From the NCBI RefSeq assembly GCF_024539815.1, contig NZ_JAHHIU010000011.1, positions 1 through 52,267 on the forward strand: 52,267 bases of DNA, in the 5' to 3' direction. A model generated the notes under the pieces. It ran no database searches. It saw only the letters and a list, made by a program, of their open reading frames with translations, and was not told where the DNA came from. The first letter of the stretch is position 1; every line of letters starts with the position of its first letter. Shown one piece after another: positions 7,840 to 16,424 of the stretch. Position numbers and translations under genes: made by a program. This DNA comes from Streptomyces hayashii (GTDB lineage Bacteria > Actinomycetota > Actinomycetes > Streptomycetales > Streptomycetaceae).

Positions 7840-8691
7840 ATGCCCGACGCCCCGCCCGGCCCGAGCGGCATCTCGGGCACGACCCGCCTCTACGTGGTCC
7901 TGGGAGACCCGGTGGCCCAGGTGCGAGCCCCCGGCCTGTTGAACGACCTGTTCGCCCGTACCGCGCGGGACGCCGTCCTGGTACCCGTGCATGTCGGCCC
8001 CGACGGCCTCGCGGAGGTGATGCGCGGACTGCGCCGCATGCGCAACCTCGACGGCATCCTCGTCACCGTGCCGCACAAGATCGAAGTGTGTCGGTACGCC
8101 GACCTGCTGGGTCCGGCCGCCGAAGTGGCCGGCAGCGCCAACGCCCTGCGCAGGAACCCCGACGGGACCTGGCTGGCCGACAACTTCGACGGCGCCGGCT
8201 TCGTCCACGGGCTGCGCGACAACGGCCACGACCCCGCGGGCGCGACCGTCGTCCTGGCCGGGGCCGGCGGCGCCGGACGGGCCGTCGCCGCGGCTCTGCT
8301 CACCGCGGGCATCGCCCGGCTGCGGCTGTACGACCCCGACTCGATCCGTCGGGAAGAGGTGCTGACCCGGCTGGACGCTCGTTGGCCGGGTCGCGTGACG
8401 GTCGGCGCGGAGGGCGCTTTCGACGGCGACGGCGCCGACATCGCGGTGAACGCGACCCCGCTGGGTATGCACTCCGGTGACCCGCTGCCTTTCGGCCTTG
8501 CGGGCCTGCCGCGAACCTGTGCTGTCGCCGACATCATCATGAAGCCGGCCGAGACCGCCCTGCTCAAGGCCGCCAGGGAGAGCGGACGTCCCGTCGTGTA
8601 CGGCCGCCACATGCTCGACAGCCAAGTGCTGCTGTACGAGGAGTTCTTCGGTCTGCGCGCACCGGAAGGCAGCGGGAGGTGGGAGCCGTGA
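7840..8691 (+). CDS. Shikimate dehydrogenase-like (aminoshikimate/quinate dehydrogenase, RifI type)
   Basis: A 283-residue AroE-family enzyme. The catalytic lysine is Lys80 (TVPHK) and the aspartate Asp117 (NFDGAG). The NADP-binding loop is AGAGGAGRA and the C-terminal RHMLDSQ region is present. The substrate loop reads GDPVAQVRAP instead of the G.PI.HS.SP of housekeeping AroE, so the shikimate-binding serines are replaced, as in secondary-metabolism or quinate-type homologues. Members such as RifI occur in AHBA clusters as a side reaction with aminoquinate or aminoshikimate. GAGGAG lies just upstream of the ATG. Confidence 0.85.
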   Translation: MPDAPPGPSGISGTTRLYVVLGDPVAQVRAPGLLNDLFARTARDAVLVPVHVGPDGLAEVMRGLRRMRNLDGILVTVPHKIEVCRYADLLGPAAEVAGSANALRRNPDGTWLADNFDGAGFVHGLRDNGHDPAGATVVLAGAGGAGRAVAAALLTAGIARLRLYDPDSIRREEVLTRLDARWPGRVTVGAEGAFDGDGADIAVNATPLGMHSGDPLPFGLAGLPRTCAVADIIMKPAETALLKAARESGRPVVYGRHMLDSQVLLYEEFFGLRAPEGSGRWEP

Positions 8692-9180
8692 TCGACCATG
8701 CCCAGGCCGTGGCCCTCGCGCCGCGGGCCATGGTGCCACCACCGCCGCGTCAAGCTGGGCCCGGCCGGAACCGACAGCCGACACCGCTTCCGCCTCCAAC
8801 GCCACCCCGCACTGCGGCACGGTGTACCCGGTCTTCTCCGACGTGTCGATCGCCCGCACCTGGGAAGAACACGGAGGCGTCTCCCGAATCATGCACGGTC
8901 CGGTCGTGGACCGAAGCAGCACCGTGCGGACCGTCCCGACGCGCGCGCCCCGGTCACCGAGGAGGACCGGCGCTGCACGGCGGAGTTCAGCGAACTCGTC
9001 GAAAGGGGTGTGGCGGACGACGACTGTCGCACTGCATTTGACGTACAGGCAGCTTTGTCCTTCGGGACGAATATGCGCCTCTTGTTCGAACGCGACGAGT
9101 TGGCGCTGCCTCACCAGCACTGGTTGGACCGCTTGCTTACAGACGGAACTGGCCAGTGCACAGGTGTTTTTGAGGCTTAG
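8688..9180 (+). pseudogene. Decayed gene coupled to the AroE-like gene
   Basis: A GTG at 8688 overlaps the previous stop (GTGA), as expected for a coupled gene, but the frame loses protein-like character within about 20 residues (IDHAQAVALAPRAMV). Later protein-like pieces sit in other frames: VYPVFSDVSIARTWEEHGG near 8825-8880 and VADDDCRTAFDVQAALSFG followed by MRLLFERDELALPHQHW near 9010-9130. They suggest one gene broken by several shifts or deletions. I do not recognise the family. Confidence 0.4.
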
Positions 9181-9246
9181 TCAGGATAGACAGCCTCTGA
9201 CCCACCGACTAGATTGTCACTCGTCCGATCGAAAGAAAGGCTGTCT

Positions 9247-9498
9247 GTGAACCGCGACGAAGTGCTCCAGGAGATCCACCAAATCGCCAAGGAGTTTGCC
9301 GCCTCCAGTGGTCGCACGGTGAACGAGAACAGCAGCAACTTCCTCGAAGCCTATGGATTCACCTCGCTGGACGCGCTGGAGTTCCTCCTCCTCCTTGAGG
9401 AGCGCTTCGGTGTGACGTTCGAGGACGAGGACCTCACCGAGGACACGCTCACCTCCGAGGACCGGCTGGCCGACTACGTGGTCGAACGCCTCGGCTGA
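9247..9498 (+). CDS. Acyl carrier protein (stand-alone)
   Basis: An 83-residue carrier protein, the length of a single ACP domain. The phosphopantetheine site is the serine in GFTSLDALEFL, and the acidic C-terminal half (FEDEDLTEDTL) is typical. The GTG start has AAAGG six bases upstream. With the AMP ligase at 16421 and the glycosyltransferase at 19524, this ACP is a good candidate for the MmcB-like carrier of AHBA (inference). Confidence 0.9.
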   Translation: MNRDEVLQEIHQIAKEFAASSGRTVNENSSNFLEAYGFTSLDALEFLLLLEERFGVTFEDEDLTEDTLTSEDRLADYVVERLG

Positions 9499-9517
9499 CC
9501 ACCGGGAGCCCCGCCCC

Positions 9518-10063
9518 ATGACACCCTCCACGCTGACGGAAGTCGCTGAGGGACCCTCCGGGTACGCCGTCAGCGCGCTCGACGCGCGCTTTCCGTACCG
9601 CGAGATGTTCGAAGGCGGAACCTGGCCCGGTATTTCCCTTCCCTACGAGCCGTTCGTCATCGACGTCGGGGCGAACAGCGGGCTCTTCACGCTCTTCGTG
9701 AAGCAGCGGCGGTCCAAGGCGCGCATCGTGGACTTCGAGCCGCTGCCCGAACTCGGCGCGGGTCCCGCACGCCAGTGTGGCGGAGCTCGGCCTCCACGAC
9801 GTGTCCGAGCGCGAGACGGCCCTCGGGAGCGAGCGAGGAGGCGGACGGCGTGTCCTTCCGCTGTTACCCGCAGCTCCCCAGCAGCTCGACGCTGTCCCCG
9901 CAGGATCAGGGCCGGCTGAGGGAACTGCTGGGACCCGAGGGAACTGCTGGGACAGAGCTTTCTGGCGCGGGTCGTGGAGCGGATGTTCCAGGGACGCGAG
10001 ACCACCGTCACCGTCGAACGGCTCTCCCGTCACACCGAAAGAGGGGGAACACAGGAATGCTGA
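9518..10063 (+). pseudogene. Frameshifted, truncated FkbM-family methyltransferase
   Basis: The first frame is a clear FkbM-type SAM methyltransferase start, with motif I as FVIDVGANSGLFTLF. After DFEPLPE near 9745 it must shift to read VAELGLHDVSERETALGSE, shift again near 9835 to read FRCYPQLPSSSTLSP, and again near 9955 to read VVERMFQGRETTVTVERL. The remainder of the domain, about 100 residues, is missing. At least three shifts plus truncation argue for a true pseudogene rather than one sequencing error. Its last bases overlap the carbamoyltransferase start. Confidence 0.75.
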
Positions 10064-11784
10064 CGCTCGGCCTGGGCGGGTCCAACCACGACTTCGCCGC
10101 CTGTCTGGTCTCCGACGGCGTCATCGCCGCAGGAATCGAGGAGGAGCGGGTACGCCGGGTCAAGTACTCGGTCGGAGTCAACTCCCTGTTCAACGAGTCG
10201 TGGCGGTACTGCCTCGACATGGCTCAGGCACGCCTCGCGGACGTCGACGTCGTCGTCGCCGACGACACCTTGCTGGCACCCGCGTACTTTCCCTTCCGCA
10301 AGCGTATTCACCTGATACGTCACCATATGGCGCACGCCGCCAGCACCTTCTTCCCTTCCCCCTTCGAACGGGCCGCGATTCTCGTCGTCGACGGAGCGGG
10401 CAGCCTGATCGACGACCAGGGCGTGGAGACCCTCACCACCGCCGTCGGCGAGGGCACCACCATCACCGAGCTGTCCAAGGTGCTCGGCACCAACTGGTCC
10501 ACCGACGGCCTCAGCGCCCTTCGGGTCTACCAGGCCGGCGACAGCGACCACTCCCTCGGCTACATGTACAAGGCGGTCAGCAAGGCCATCGGCTTCGTGC
10601 TGTACGAGAACGAGTACGAAGGCCGCCAGTGGTACCTGTCCGAGGACGGCAAGACAATGGGCCTCGCGCCCTACGGAACCCCGCGCTACTGCAAGGAGTT
10701 CCGCGAATACCTCACGCTGCTGCCCGACGGCCGCTACGAACTGCACCTCAAGAACGGCGGACTGCTCGACTTCATCGAGCACGCCCTCGCAGGCTACGAG
10801 GGCGACGAGCGCTTCGCCCGGGCCGCCGACCTGGCCTACGCGGCCCAGGACACACTGGAAGAGACCCTCCTGCACGCCGCCCGCCGGCTCCACGCGGACA
10901 CCGGGCTCACCGACCTGTGCCTGGCCGGCGGAGTCGCCCTGAACTGCGTGGCCAACGGCCGGCTGCTGCGCGAGACCCCCTTCGAGAACGTCTTCGTGCA
11001 GCCCGCCGCGGGCGACGGCGGCTGCGCCGTCGGCAACGCCTACTACGGCTATCACGTGATCGCCGGCCGACCCCGTGAAAAGCCCGCCCGTACCGCCCAG
11101 CGCCACGCCTACCTGGGCCGCACCTACGACGACGGCGAGGTACGGGCCGCGCTCGACGCCAGCGGACTGCCCTACCGCAAAGTGGACGAGCCGTCCCGCA
11201 TCGGGGCCGAACTGCTCGCGCAGGGCAAGCTGCTGGGCTGGTTCACCGGCGGGTCGGAGTTCGGACCGCGCGCCCTGGGCCACCGCAGCATCCTGGCCGA
11301 TCCCCGGCGCGCCGAGATGAAGGACATCATCAACGCCCGCGTCAAGCACCGCGAGCCCTTCCGCCCCTTCGCCCCTGCGGTGCTGCGCGAGCACGCGTCC
11401 GACTACTTCGACCTCGACATCGAGTCGCCGTACATGCTGATCGTGGCCCCGGTCCGGCCCGAGAAGCAGAGCGAGGTCCCGGCCATCGTGCACGTCGACG
11501 GCACCGCCCGGGTGCAGACCGTGACAGCCGACGACAACGGCGCGTACCACGGGCTGATCGCGCACTTCCACCGGCTGACCGGAGTTCCGGTGGTGCTCAA
11601 CACATCGTTCAACGACAACGGTCAGCCGATCGTCGAGACCCCGCAGCAGGCCCTCGAATTCTACGGCGGCAGCCGACTGGACTGGATGATCATCGAGAAC
11701 TACGTGGTGGCGCACTCGGCCGACGACCTGGACGCCTTGGCGCCCTCCCTGTCGTCGGCGACCGGCAGCCCCGCCACCGACTGA
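10057..11784 (+). CDS. O-carbamoyltransferase (NodU/CmcH family)
   Basis: A 575-residue carbamoyltransferase. The N-terminal Kae1-like domain has LGLGGSNHDFAACL and the metal-binding HHMAHAAS near residue 90; the C-terminal half has LAGGVALNCVANG, GGSEFGPRALGHRSILADPR and VVLNTSFNDNGQPIVETP, all family signatures. The enzyme uses carbamoyl phosphate and ATP to carbamoylate a hydroxyl. Mitomycins and FR900482 carry an O-carbamoyl group, and a homologue lies in the mitomycin cluster, so this supports the product class. The ATG at 10057 has AGG close upstream. Confidence 0.94.
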   Translation: MLTLGLGGSNHDFAACLVSDGVIAAGIEEERVRRVKYSVGVNSLFNESWRYCLDMAQARLADVDVVVADDTLLAPAYFPFRKRIHLIRHHMAHAASTFFPSPFERAAILVVDGAGSLIDDQGVETLTTAVGEGTTITELSKVLGTNWSTDGLSALRVYQAGDSDHSLGYMYKAVSKAIGFVLYENEYEGRQWYLSEDGKTMGLAPYGTPRYCKEFREYLTLLPDGRYELHLKNGGLLDFIEHALAGYEGDERFARAADLAYAAQDTLEETLLHAARRLHADTGLTDLCLAGGVALNCVANGRLLRETPFENVFVQPAAGDGGCAVGNAYYGYHVIAGRPREKPARTAQRHAYLGRTYDDGEVRAALDASGLPYRKVDEPSRIGAELLAQGKLLGWFTGGSEFGPRALGHRSILADPRRAEMKDIINARVKHREPFRPFAPAVLREHASDYFDLDIESPYMLIVAPVRPEKQSEVPAIVHVDGTARVQTVTADDNGAYHGLIAHFHRLTGVPVVLNTSFNDNGQPIVETPQQALEFYGGSRLDWMIIENYVVAHSADDLDALAPSLSSATGSPATD

Positions 11785-11806
11785 GACCGACTGAGAGGGA
11801 CGCACT

Positions 11807-13015
11807 GTGGCTCTGGCACTCGACGGTGGGAATCCGGTCCGCCGCCATGACTTTCCGGCCTGGCCGTACCATGACGACACCGAACGCGCGGCGCTGATCC
11901 GCGCAATCGACCAGGGCCAGTGGTGGCGAGTCGGCGGGTCCGAGATCACCTCTTTCGAGGCCGAGTTCGGCGAGCACCACGGCGGCACGACGCTCGCCGT
12001 CACCAACGGCACCCACGCCCTGGAACTCGGCCTGGAACTGCTGGGCCTGAAGCCGGGCGACGAGGTGGTCGTGCCCGCCTTCACGTTCATCTCCACCTCC
12101 ATCGCGGTACAGCGCGCGGGCGGCGTCCCGGTCCCGGTCGACGTGGACCCCGTGACGTACTGCCTCGACCCGCGGACGCTGGAGGCGGTCCGCACACCAC
12201 GGACACGCGTCGTCATCCCGGTCCACATGGCCGGTCACGTCGCCGACATGGACGCCATCGGAGCCTGGGCCGACCGGCACGACATCGTCGTCTTCCAGGA
12301 CGCCGCGCACGCGCACGGCGCCGTCTGGTCCGGTCGGCGCATCGGCGACTTCGGCACGCTCGCCGCGTTCAGCTTCCAGAACGGCAAGCTGATGACCGCG
12401 GGCGAGGGCGGGGCGCTGCTCCTGCCGTCGCAGGAGTGGTTCGACGAGGCGTTCGCCCGGCACAGTTGCGGCCGGCCCCTCGGCGACACGAACTACGAGC
12501 ACCGCAGTCCGTCCTCCAACTACCGCATGACGGAGTTCGCCGGGGCTGTCCTGCGTGCCCAGCTCGCGCGGCTCGCCGAACAGAACGCCCGCCGCGAGAG
12601 CCGCTGGAAGACGCTGTCCGCGGCGCTGCGCGAGATACCCGGCGTGGTCCCGCAGGGCCGCGATCCGCGTTGTGACCTCAACCCGCACTACATGGCCATG
12701 GCCGCCCTCGTCCCCGCGGCGCACCCCGGGACCGACCGTGACCTGGTGGTCAGGGCGCTGGTTGCCGAGGGGATCCCCGCTTTCATCAACTACCCGCCGG
12801 TCTACCGCACCCAGGCCCACGAGGCGCTGCGCGGCAACGGACTGCCGGACACGGCCGAGCTCGCCGAGCGCAACCCGGTCAGCGAACACCTGGGCGCGCA
12901 CGGCTTCTGGCTGCACCACCGGGTGCTGCTCGGCACGGACGACGACTGCGCCGACGTCGCGGAGGCCGTGGCCAAGGTGCTGACCGAGCTGGCGGGGAAG
13001 AAGCGTTCCGCTTGA
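11807..13015 (+). CDS. AHBA synthase-like PLP enzyme (RifK/MitA type)
   Basis: A 402-residue DegT/DnrJ/EryC1-family protein. FSFQNGKLMTAGEGGALL carries the PLP lysine (about Lys194) in the form characteristic of AHBA synthases. The reaction is aromatisation of 5-amino-5-deoxy-3-dehydroshikimate to 3-amino-5-hydroxybenzoate. RifK-type enzymes also work with RifL as a transaminase making UDP-kanosamine, and the RifL-like gene follows directly with an ATGA overlap. This gene is the marker that defines the cluster as AHBA-forming. Confidence 0.92.
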   Translation: MALALDGGNPVRRHDFPAWPYHDDTERAALIRAIDQGQWWRVGGSEITSFEAEFGEHHGGTTLAVTNGTHALELGLELLGLKPGDEVVVPAFTFISTSIAVQRAGGVPVPVDVDPVTYCLDPRTLEAVRTPRTRVVIPVHMAGHVADMDAIGAWADRHDIVVFQDAAHAHGAVWSGRRIGDFGTLAAFSFQNGKLMTAGEGGALLLPSQEWFDEAFARHSCGRPLGDTNYEHRSPSSNYRMTEFAGAVLRAQLARLAEQNARRESRWKTLSAALREIPGVVPQGRDPRCDLNPHYMAMAALVPAAHPGTDRDLVVRALVAEGIPAFINYPPVYRTQAHEALRGNGLPDTAELAERNPVSEHLGAHGFWLHHRVLLGTDDDCADVAEAVAKVLTELAGKKRSA

Positions 13016-14085
13016 TGAGGGTCGCCGTCATCGGGCTGGGCTGGGTGGCCCGCGAGGTATGGCTGCCCCGGCTGGTCAAGCACCCGGACTTCGAGGTCGT
13101 CGCCGTGGTGGAGCCGCGGCCCGAGGCCGTCGAGCGGGCCGCCGCCCTGGTGGGCGGGGCGCGGGTGTACGGCGGCTACCAGGAGCTCGGACCGCGCGAA
13201 GCCGACCTCGTGTTCGTCCTCACCCCGAACCACACGCACGGCGCCCACGCGAGTCACTACCTGCGCCAGGGCCTCGCCGTGTTCCTGGAGAAGCCCACCG
13301 GCACCGACTTCGCCCACGTGCGACTCCTTGAGGACGCCGCCCGCGACGGCGGGGGGCGGCTGCTGCTGTCCACCGCCGCCCGCCACCGCGCGGACGTGGG
13401 AGAGCTGGCGCGTCTCGTCGCCGACGGGGCGCTCGGCACGCCCCGCCACGCCGAGCTGAGCTGGGTGCGCTCCCGGGGCATTCCCGGCAGCGACTGGTTC
13501 GCCCGCCGGGAGACGGCCGGCGGCGGGGTCCTGGTCGACCTGGGCTGGCACGTCATCGACGTACTGCACCACCTGTGGGGCGCCTCCGGCGTGCGCCACG
13601 CCACCGCCCTCGCCTCCAGTGACTTCCTCGCCCGGGCGGGCTGGGGCGCGGACTGGCACACGGGCACGGCCGGCCTGGAGAACGCCGACGTGGAGGACCA
13701 GCTCACCGCCCTGGTGGCCACCGAGCGATACGGAATGCAGCTGCGCTTCGCCTGGGCCTCGCACGAGGCGGTCGACCGTACCCGGCTGGTACTGCACGGC
13801 ACCGCGGGCACCGCCGAGCTGACCACCACGTTCGGCTTCAGTCCCCGACGTGTGAGCGAACCGACGCTCACACTCCGACAGGAGGGCGGAGAGCGCCGGG
13901 TACCGCTGCCGCCGGCCTGCGTCGGCGACGAGTACGACCAGCAACTCGACGCGCTGACCGACGAACTGGCCCGGCCCGACGCCACGGACCGGGCGCTGCG
14001 CGAGGCCCGCGAAGCCCTGGCCGTCGTCGAGGCCTGTTACCGCGCCACGTCCGCCCGATGGACAGCACCGGAGACGAATTCATGA
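13012..14085 (+). CDS. Gfo/Idh/MocA oxidoreductase (RifL type)
   Basis: A 357-residue NAD(P)-dependent oxidoreductase. The Rossmann motif VIGLGWVAREVWLP is followed by VLTPNHTH, LEKPTG with the conserved lysine, and LVDLGWHVIDVLHH. In AHBA pathways RifL oxidises UDP-glucose at C3, after which AHBA synthase transaminates the ketone to give UDP-kanosamine. The overlap with the AHBA synthase gene (ATGA) supports that pairing, and its stop overlaps the next gene in the same way. Confidence 0.9.
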   Translation: MMRVAVIGLGWVAREVWLPRLVKHPDFEVVAVVEPRPEAVERAAALVGGARVYGGYQELGPREADLVFVLTPNHTHGAHASHYLRQGLAVFLEKPTGTDFAHVRLLEDAARDGGGRLLLSTAARHRADVGELARLVADGALGTPRHAELSWVRSRGIPGSDWFARRETAGGGVLVDLGWHVIDVLHHLWGASGVRHATALASSDFLARAGWGADWHTGTAGLENADVEDQLTALVATERYGMQLRFAWASHEAVDRTRLVLHGTAGTAELTTTFGFSPRRVSEPTLTLRQEGGERRVPLPPACVGDEYDQQLDALTDELARPDATDRALREAREALAVVEACYRATSARWTAPETNS

Positions 14086-15302
14086 CTGCATCCCTGTCCG
14101 AGCCCTCGGCGCTGCGCTACGAGCCGCTGCGCGGCCTTGCCCTGTGGGGCCGGGAGGAGAAGGACGCCGCACTGGACGTGTTGGAGAGCCGCTCCCTGTT
14201 CCGGTACTACGGTCCCGCGTTGCAGCGCCGCGTCGAGCGGTTCGAGGAGCGGTTCGCCGCCCTGCACCGGACACCCCACGCGGTCGGCGTGTCCTCCGGC
14301 ACCGCCGCCCTGACCTGCGCCCTGATCGGCCTGGGGATACCCGAGGGCGGTGAGGTCATCGTGCCGTCGGCCACCTTCATCGGCTGTGTCAACGCCATCG
14401 TGGCCGCGCGCGGCATCCCCGTCTTCGCCGACATCGACGATTCGCTCACCCTGGACCCGACGGCGTGGGAGAAGCTCGTCACCGAGCGGACCTTCGCGGT
14501 CATGCCCGTTCACCTGAACAACGCGGCCGCGGACATGGATCCCATCCTGGCCGTGGCCCGCGAGCACGGCATCCGGGTTCTGGAGGACGCCGCCCAGGCC
14601 TGCGGTGTCAGCTACCGGGGGCGCCCGGTGGGTTCGATCGGTGACGTGGGAGCCTTCAGCTTCCAGCTGGAGAAGAACATCACCGCCGGCGAGGGCGGTG
14701 CCGTCGTGACGACGGACCCCGACGTCCACGACCGGGTGGTCCGCTACCAGGATCAGGGCGGGCAGTTCACCACCTCACGCAGCGGCGAGCGTGGCGGAGC
14801 CGCGGGTGAGGCCTTCCTCGGCGCCAACCTGCGGATGACCGAGATCGCCGGCGCCGTGTTGTCCGTGCAGCTGGAACGGCTCACGCCGATGCTGCGACGG
14901 CTGCGCGACATCGCCCGTACCGTCCGCGCGGACCTCGCCGACCTGGAGCTCGATTGGCGGCGGCTGCCGGACGAGGAGGGCAGCGGCGGCGATCTCACGG
15001 TCCTGCTGGCCGACCGCATGGCCGCCCGCCGGTTCCTCACCGTGCTCACCGCGGCCGGCATCCCCGCGGCCACGCTCTACTCGGGGCGCCTGGTCCAGCA
15101 GAACCCCGCCGTCCGCGCCGGCCGCACCCCCTGGGGCGTGGCCTGGGACGCCACCGCGCGTCTGCGCGCCAGTGAGGCCGTGCTGGGCCGGTCCGTCACC
15201 GTCGGACTCGGCGCGACCATGACGGACGACGACGTCGCCCATCTGGTGGCGAGCATGCGGACGGCGTCCGAGGCCGTCCGAAAGGGAGCGAAGGGTGAGT
15301 GA
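14082..15302 (+). CDS. DegT/DnrJ/EryC1-family aminotransferase, second copy
   Basis: A 406-residue PLP-dependent aminotransferase. SSGTAALTCALIGLG, the PLP lysine in FSFQLEKNITAGEGGAVV (about Lys198) and LGANLRMTEIAGAVL are all present. I start it at the ATG at 14082, which has GGAG upstream and an ATGA overlap. It differs from the AHBA synthase in the PLP loop (QLEKN for QNGKL), so it is probably a sugar aminotransferase. It may supply a nitrogen on the aminosugar part or kanosamine; the sequence does not settle this. Confidence 0.9.
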   Translation: MTASLSEPSALRYEPLRGLALWGREEKDAALDVLESRSLFRYYGPALQRRVERFEERFAALHRTPHAVGVSSGTAALTCALIGLGIPEGGEVIVPSATFIGCVNAIVAARGIPVFADIDDSLTLDPTAWEKLVTERTFAVMPVHLNNAAADMDPILAVAREHGIRVLEDAAQACGVSYRGRPVGSIGDVGAFSFQLEKNITAGEGGAVVTTDPDVHDRVVRYQDQGGQFTTSRSGERGGAAGEAFLGANLRMTEIAGAVLSVQLERLTPMLRRLRDIARTVRADLADLELDWRRLPDEEGSGGDLTVLLADRMAARRFLTVLTAAGIPAATLYSGRLVQQNPAVRAGRTPWGVAWDATARLRASEAVLGRSVTVGLGATMTDDDVAHLVASMRTASEAVRKGAKGE

Positions 15303-15954
15303 CCTCTGGCCGCGGGCCGTCGTCCTGGACCTGGACGGCGTTCTCATCGACAGCATCCACGTGATGCGCCGGGCTTTCCAGCGGGCGTACGACCTCACGG
15401 TCGGCGACGGCGAGGCGCCCTTCGAGGAGTACCTGACCCACCTCGGGCGGCACATGCCGGACACCTTGGCGATCATGGGCCTGCCCGCCGGGATGTACGA
15501 GCCGTTCGTCGTCGAGAGCCGCAGGCTGGTCCACGAGATCGAGCCGTGCCCCGGCGCCGCGGAGCTGCTCGCCGGACTGCGCGAGGCCGGCGTTCCGACC
15601 GCCGTCGCCACCGGCAAGACCCACGGCCGTGCCGTCGAGGCACTGGCGGCAACCGGCCTGCGGCACCTGGTGGACGCGGTGTGCGGCAGCGACGAGGTGG
15701 CGCACGGCAAGCCGGCTCCCGACATCGTCCTGCTCGCCCTGGAGAAGATCGGAGCCGCTGCCGAGGGCGCCGTCATGGTCGGCGACTCCGTGCTGGACCT
15801 GCGGGCCGGCCGCGCGGCCGGCACCCGTACGGCCGCCGGCCTCTGGGGCCAGGGCGACCGGGAGGAACTGCTCGCCCACCGGCCCGAATTGGTGGCCGGC
15901 TCGTGCGCCGAACTGGCCGCCCTGCTGCACCGCCGTGAAGGGACCCCCGCGTGA
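15295..15954 (+). CDS. HAD-family phosphatase (RifM type)
   Basis: A 219-residue haloacid-dehalogenase-fold hydrolase. VLDLDGVLIDS holds the nucleophilic aspartate and the acid/base aspartate, AVATGK the second motif, HGKPAPD the lysine, and VMVGDSVLDL the metal-binding aspartates. RifM of AHBA clusters is such a phosphatase, acting in the kanosamine supply branch. The GTG start overlaps the upstream gene by eight bases, and its stop overlaps the next start. Confidence 0.88.
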   Translation: MSDLWPRAVVLDLDGVLIDSIHVMRRAFQRAYDLTVGDGEAPFEEYLTHLGRHMPDTLAIMGLPAGMYEPFVVESRRLVHEIEPCPGAAELLAGLREAGVPTAVATGKTHGRAVEALAATGLRHLVDAVCGSDEVAHGKPAPDIVLLALEKIGAAAEGAVMVGDSVLDLRAGRAAGTRTAAGLWGQGDREELLAHRPELVAGSCAELAALLHRREGTPA

Positions 15955-16424
15955 CCGTCGCCCCGACCTCCCGAGACCTGCTGCTGCTCAACGGCCCCAA
16001 CCTGGGCACGCTCGGCACACGCGAACCCGGGATCTACGGCACCACCACCCTCGCCGAGGTGGAGGAGTCGGTGGCCGAGCTGCTGGCCCGCGCCGGATAC
16101 GGTCTGCGCTGCGAACAACACGACGGCGAGGGCGAGTTGATCCGTGCCCTGCACAAGCACCGGGACACCGCCGCCGCGATCGTCAATCCCGGCGCGCTGA
16201 TGATCGCCGGCTGGAGCCTGCGCGACGCCCTCGCCGACTACCCGGCGCCGTGGGCCGAGGTGCACATCTCCAACGTCTGGGCCCGCGAGTCATTCCGGCA
16301 CAACTCCGTCGTCTCGCCCCTCGCCGTGGGCGTCATCGCGGGCTTCGGCACACACGGGTACGAACTCGCCGCCGAGGCACTGCTGCGGCGGCTGGAGACG
16401 GCGGCGCAGGGTACCGCGAAGTGA
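15951..16424 (+). CDS. Type II (amino)dehydroquinase, RifJ type, lacking the usual active-site histidine
   Basis: A 157-residue type II dehydroquinase. LLNGPNLGTLGTREP, the catalytic tyrosine in GIYG and VHISNVWARESFRHNS are present. In the NPGALMIAGWSLRDAL segment the position of His81 (Mycobacterium tuberculosis numbering, NAGGLTHTS) is isoleucine. That histidine is the proton donor in standard enzymes, so activity or substrate may differ. In AHBA pathways this step turns aminodehydroquinate into aminodehydroshikimate. The GTG start overlaps the previous stop. Confidence 0.88.
   Translation: MTVAPTSRDLLLLNGPNLGTLGTREPGIYGTTTLAEVEESVAELLARAGYGLRCEQHDGEGELIRALHKHRDTAAAIVNPGALMIAGWSLRDALADYPAPWAEVHISNVWARESFRHNSVVSPLAVGVIAGFGTHGYELAAEALLRRLETAAQGTAK

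Noticed and set aside
7300..9120. Long minus-strand open frame opposite the aminoshikimate genes
   Set aside because: It is a high-GC shadow of the real plus-strand genes, low-complexity in protein sequence and without a start signal.
10030..12228. Very long minus-strand open frame opposite the carbamoyltransferase and AHBA synthase genes
   Set aside because: Codon-bias shadow of two strongly supported genes on the other strand.
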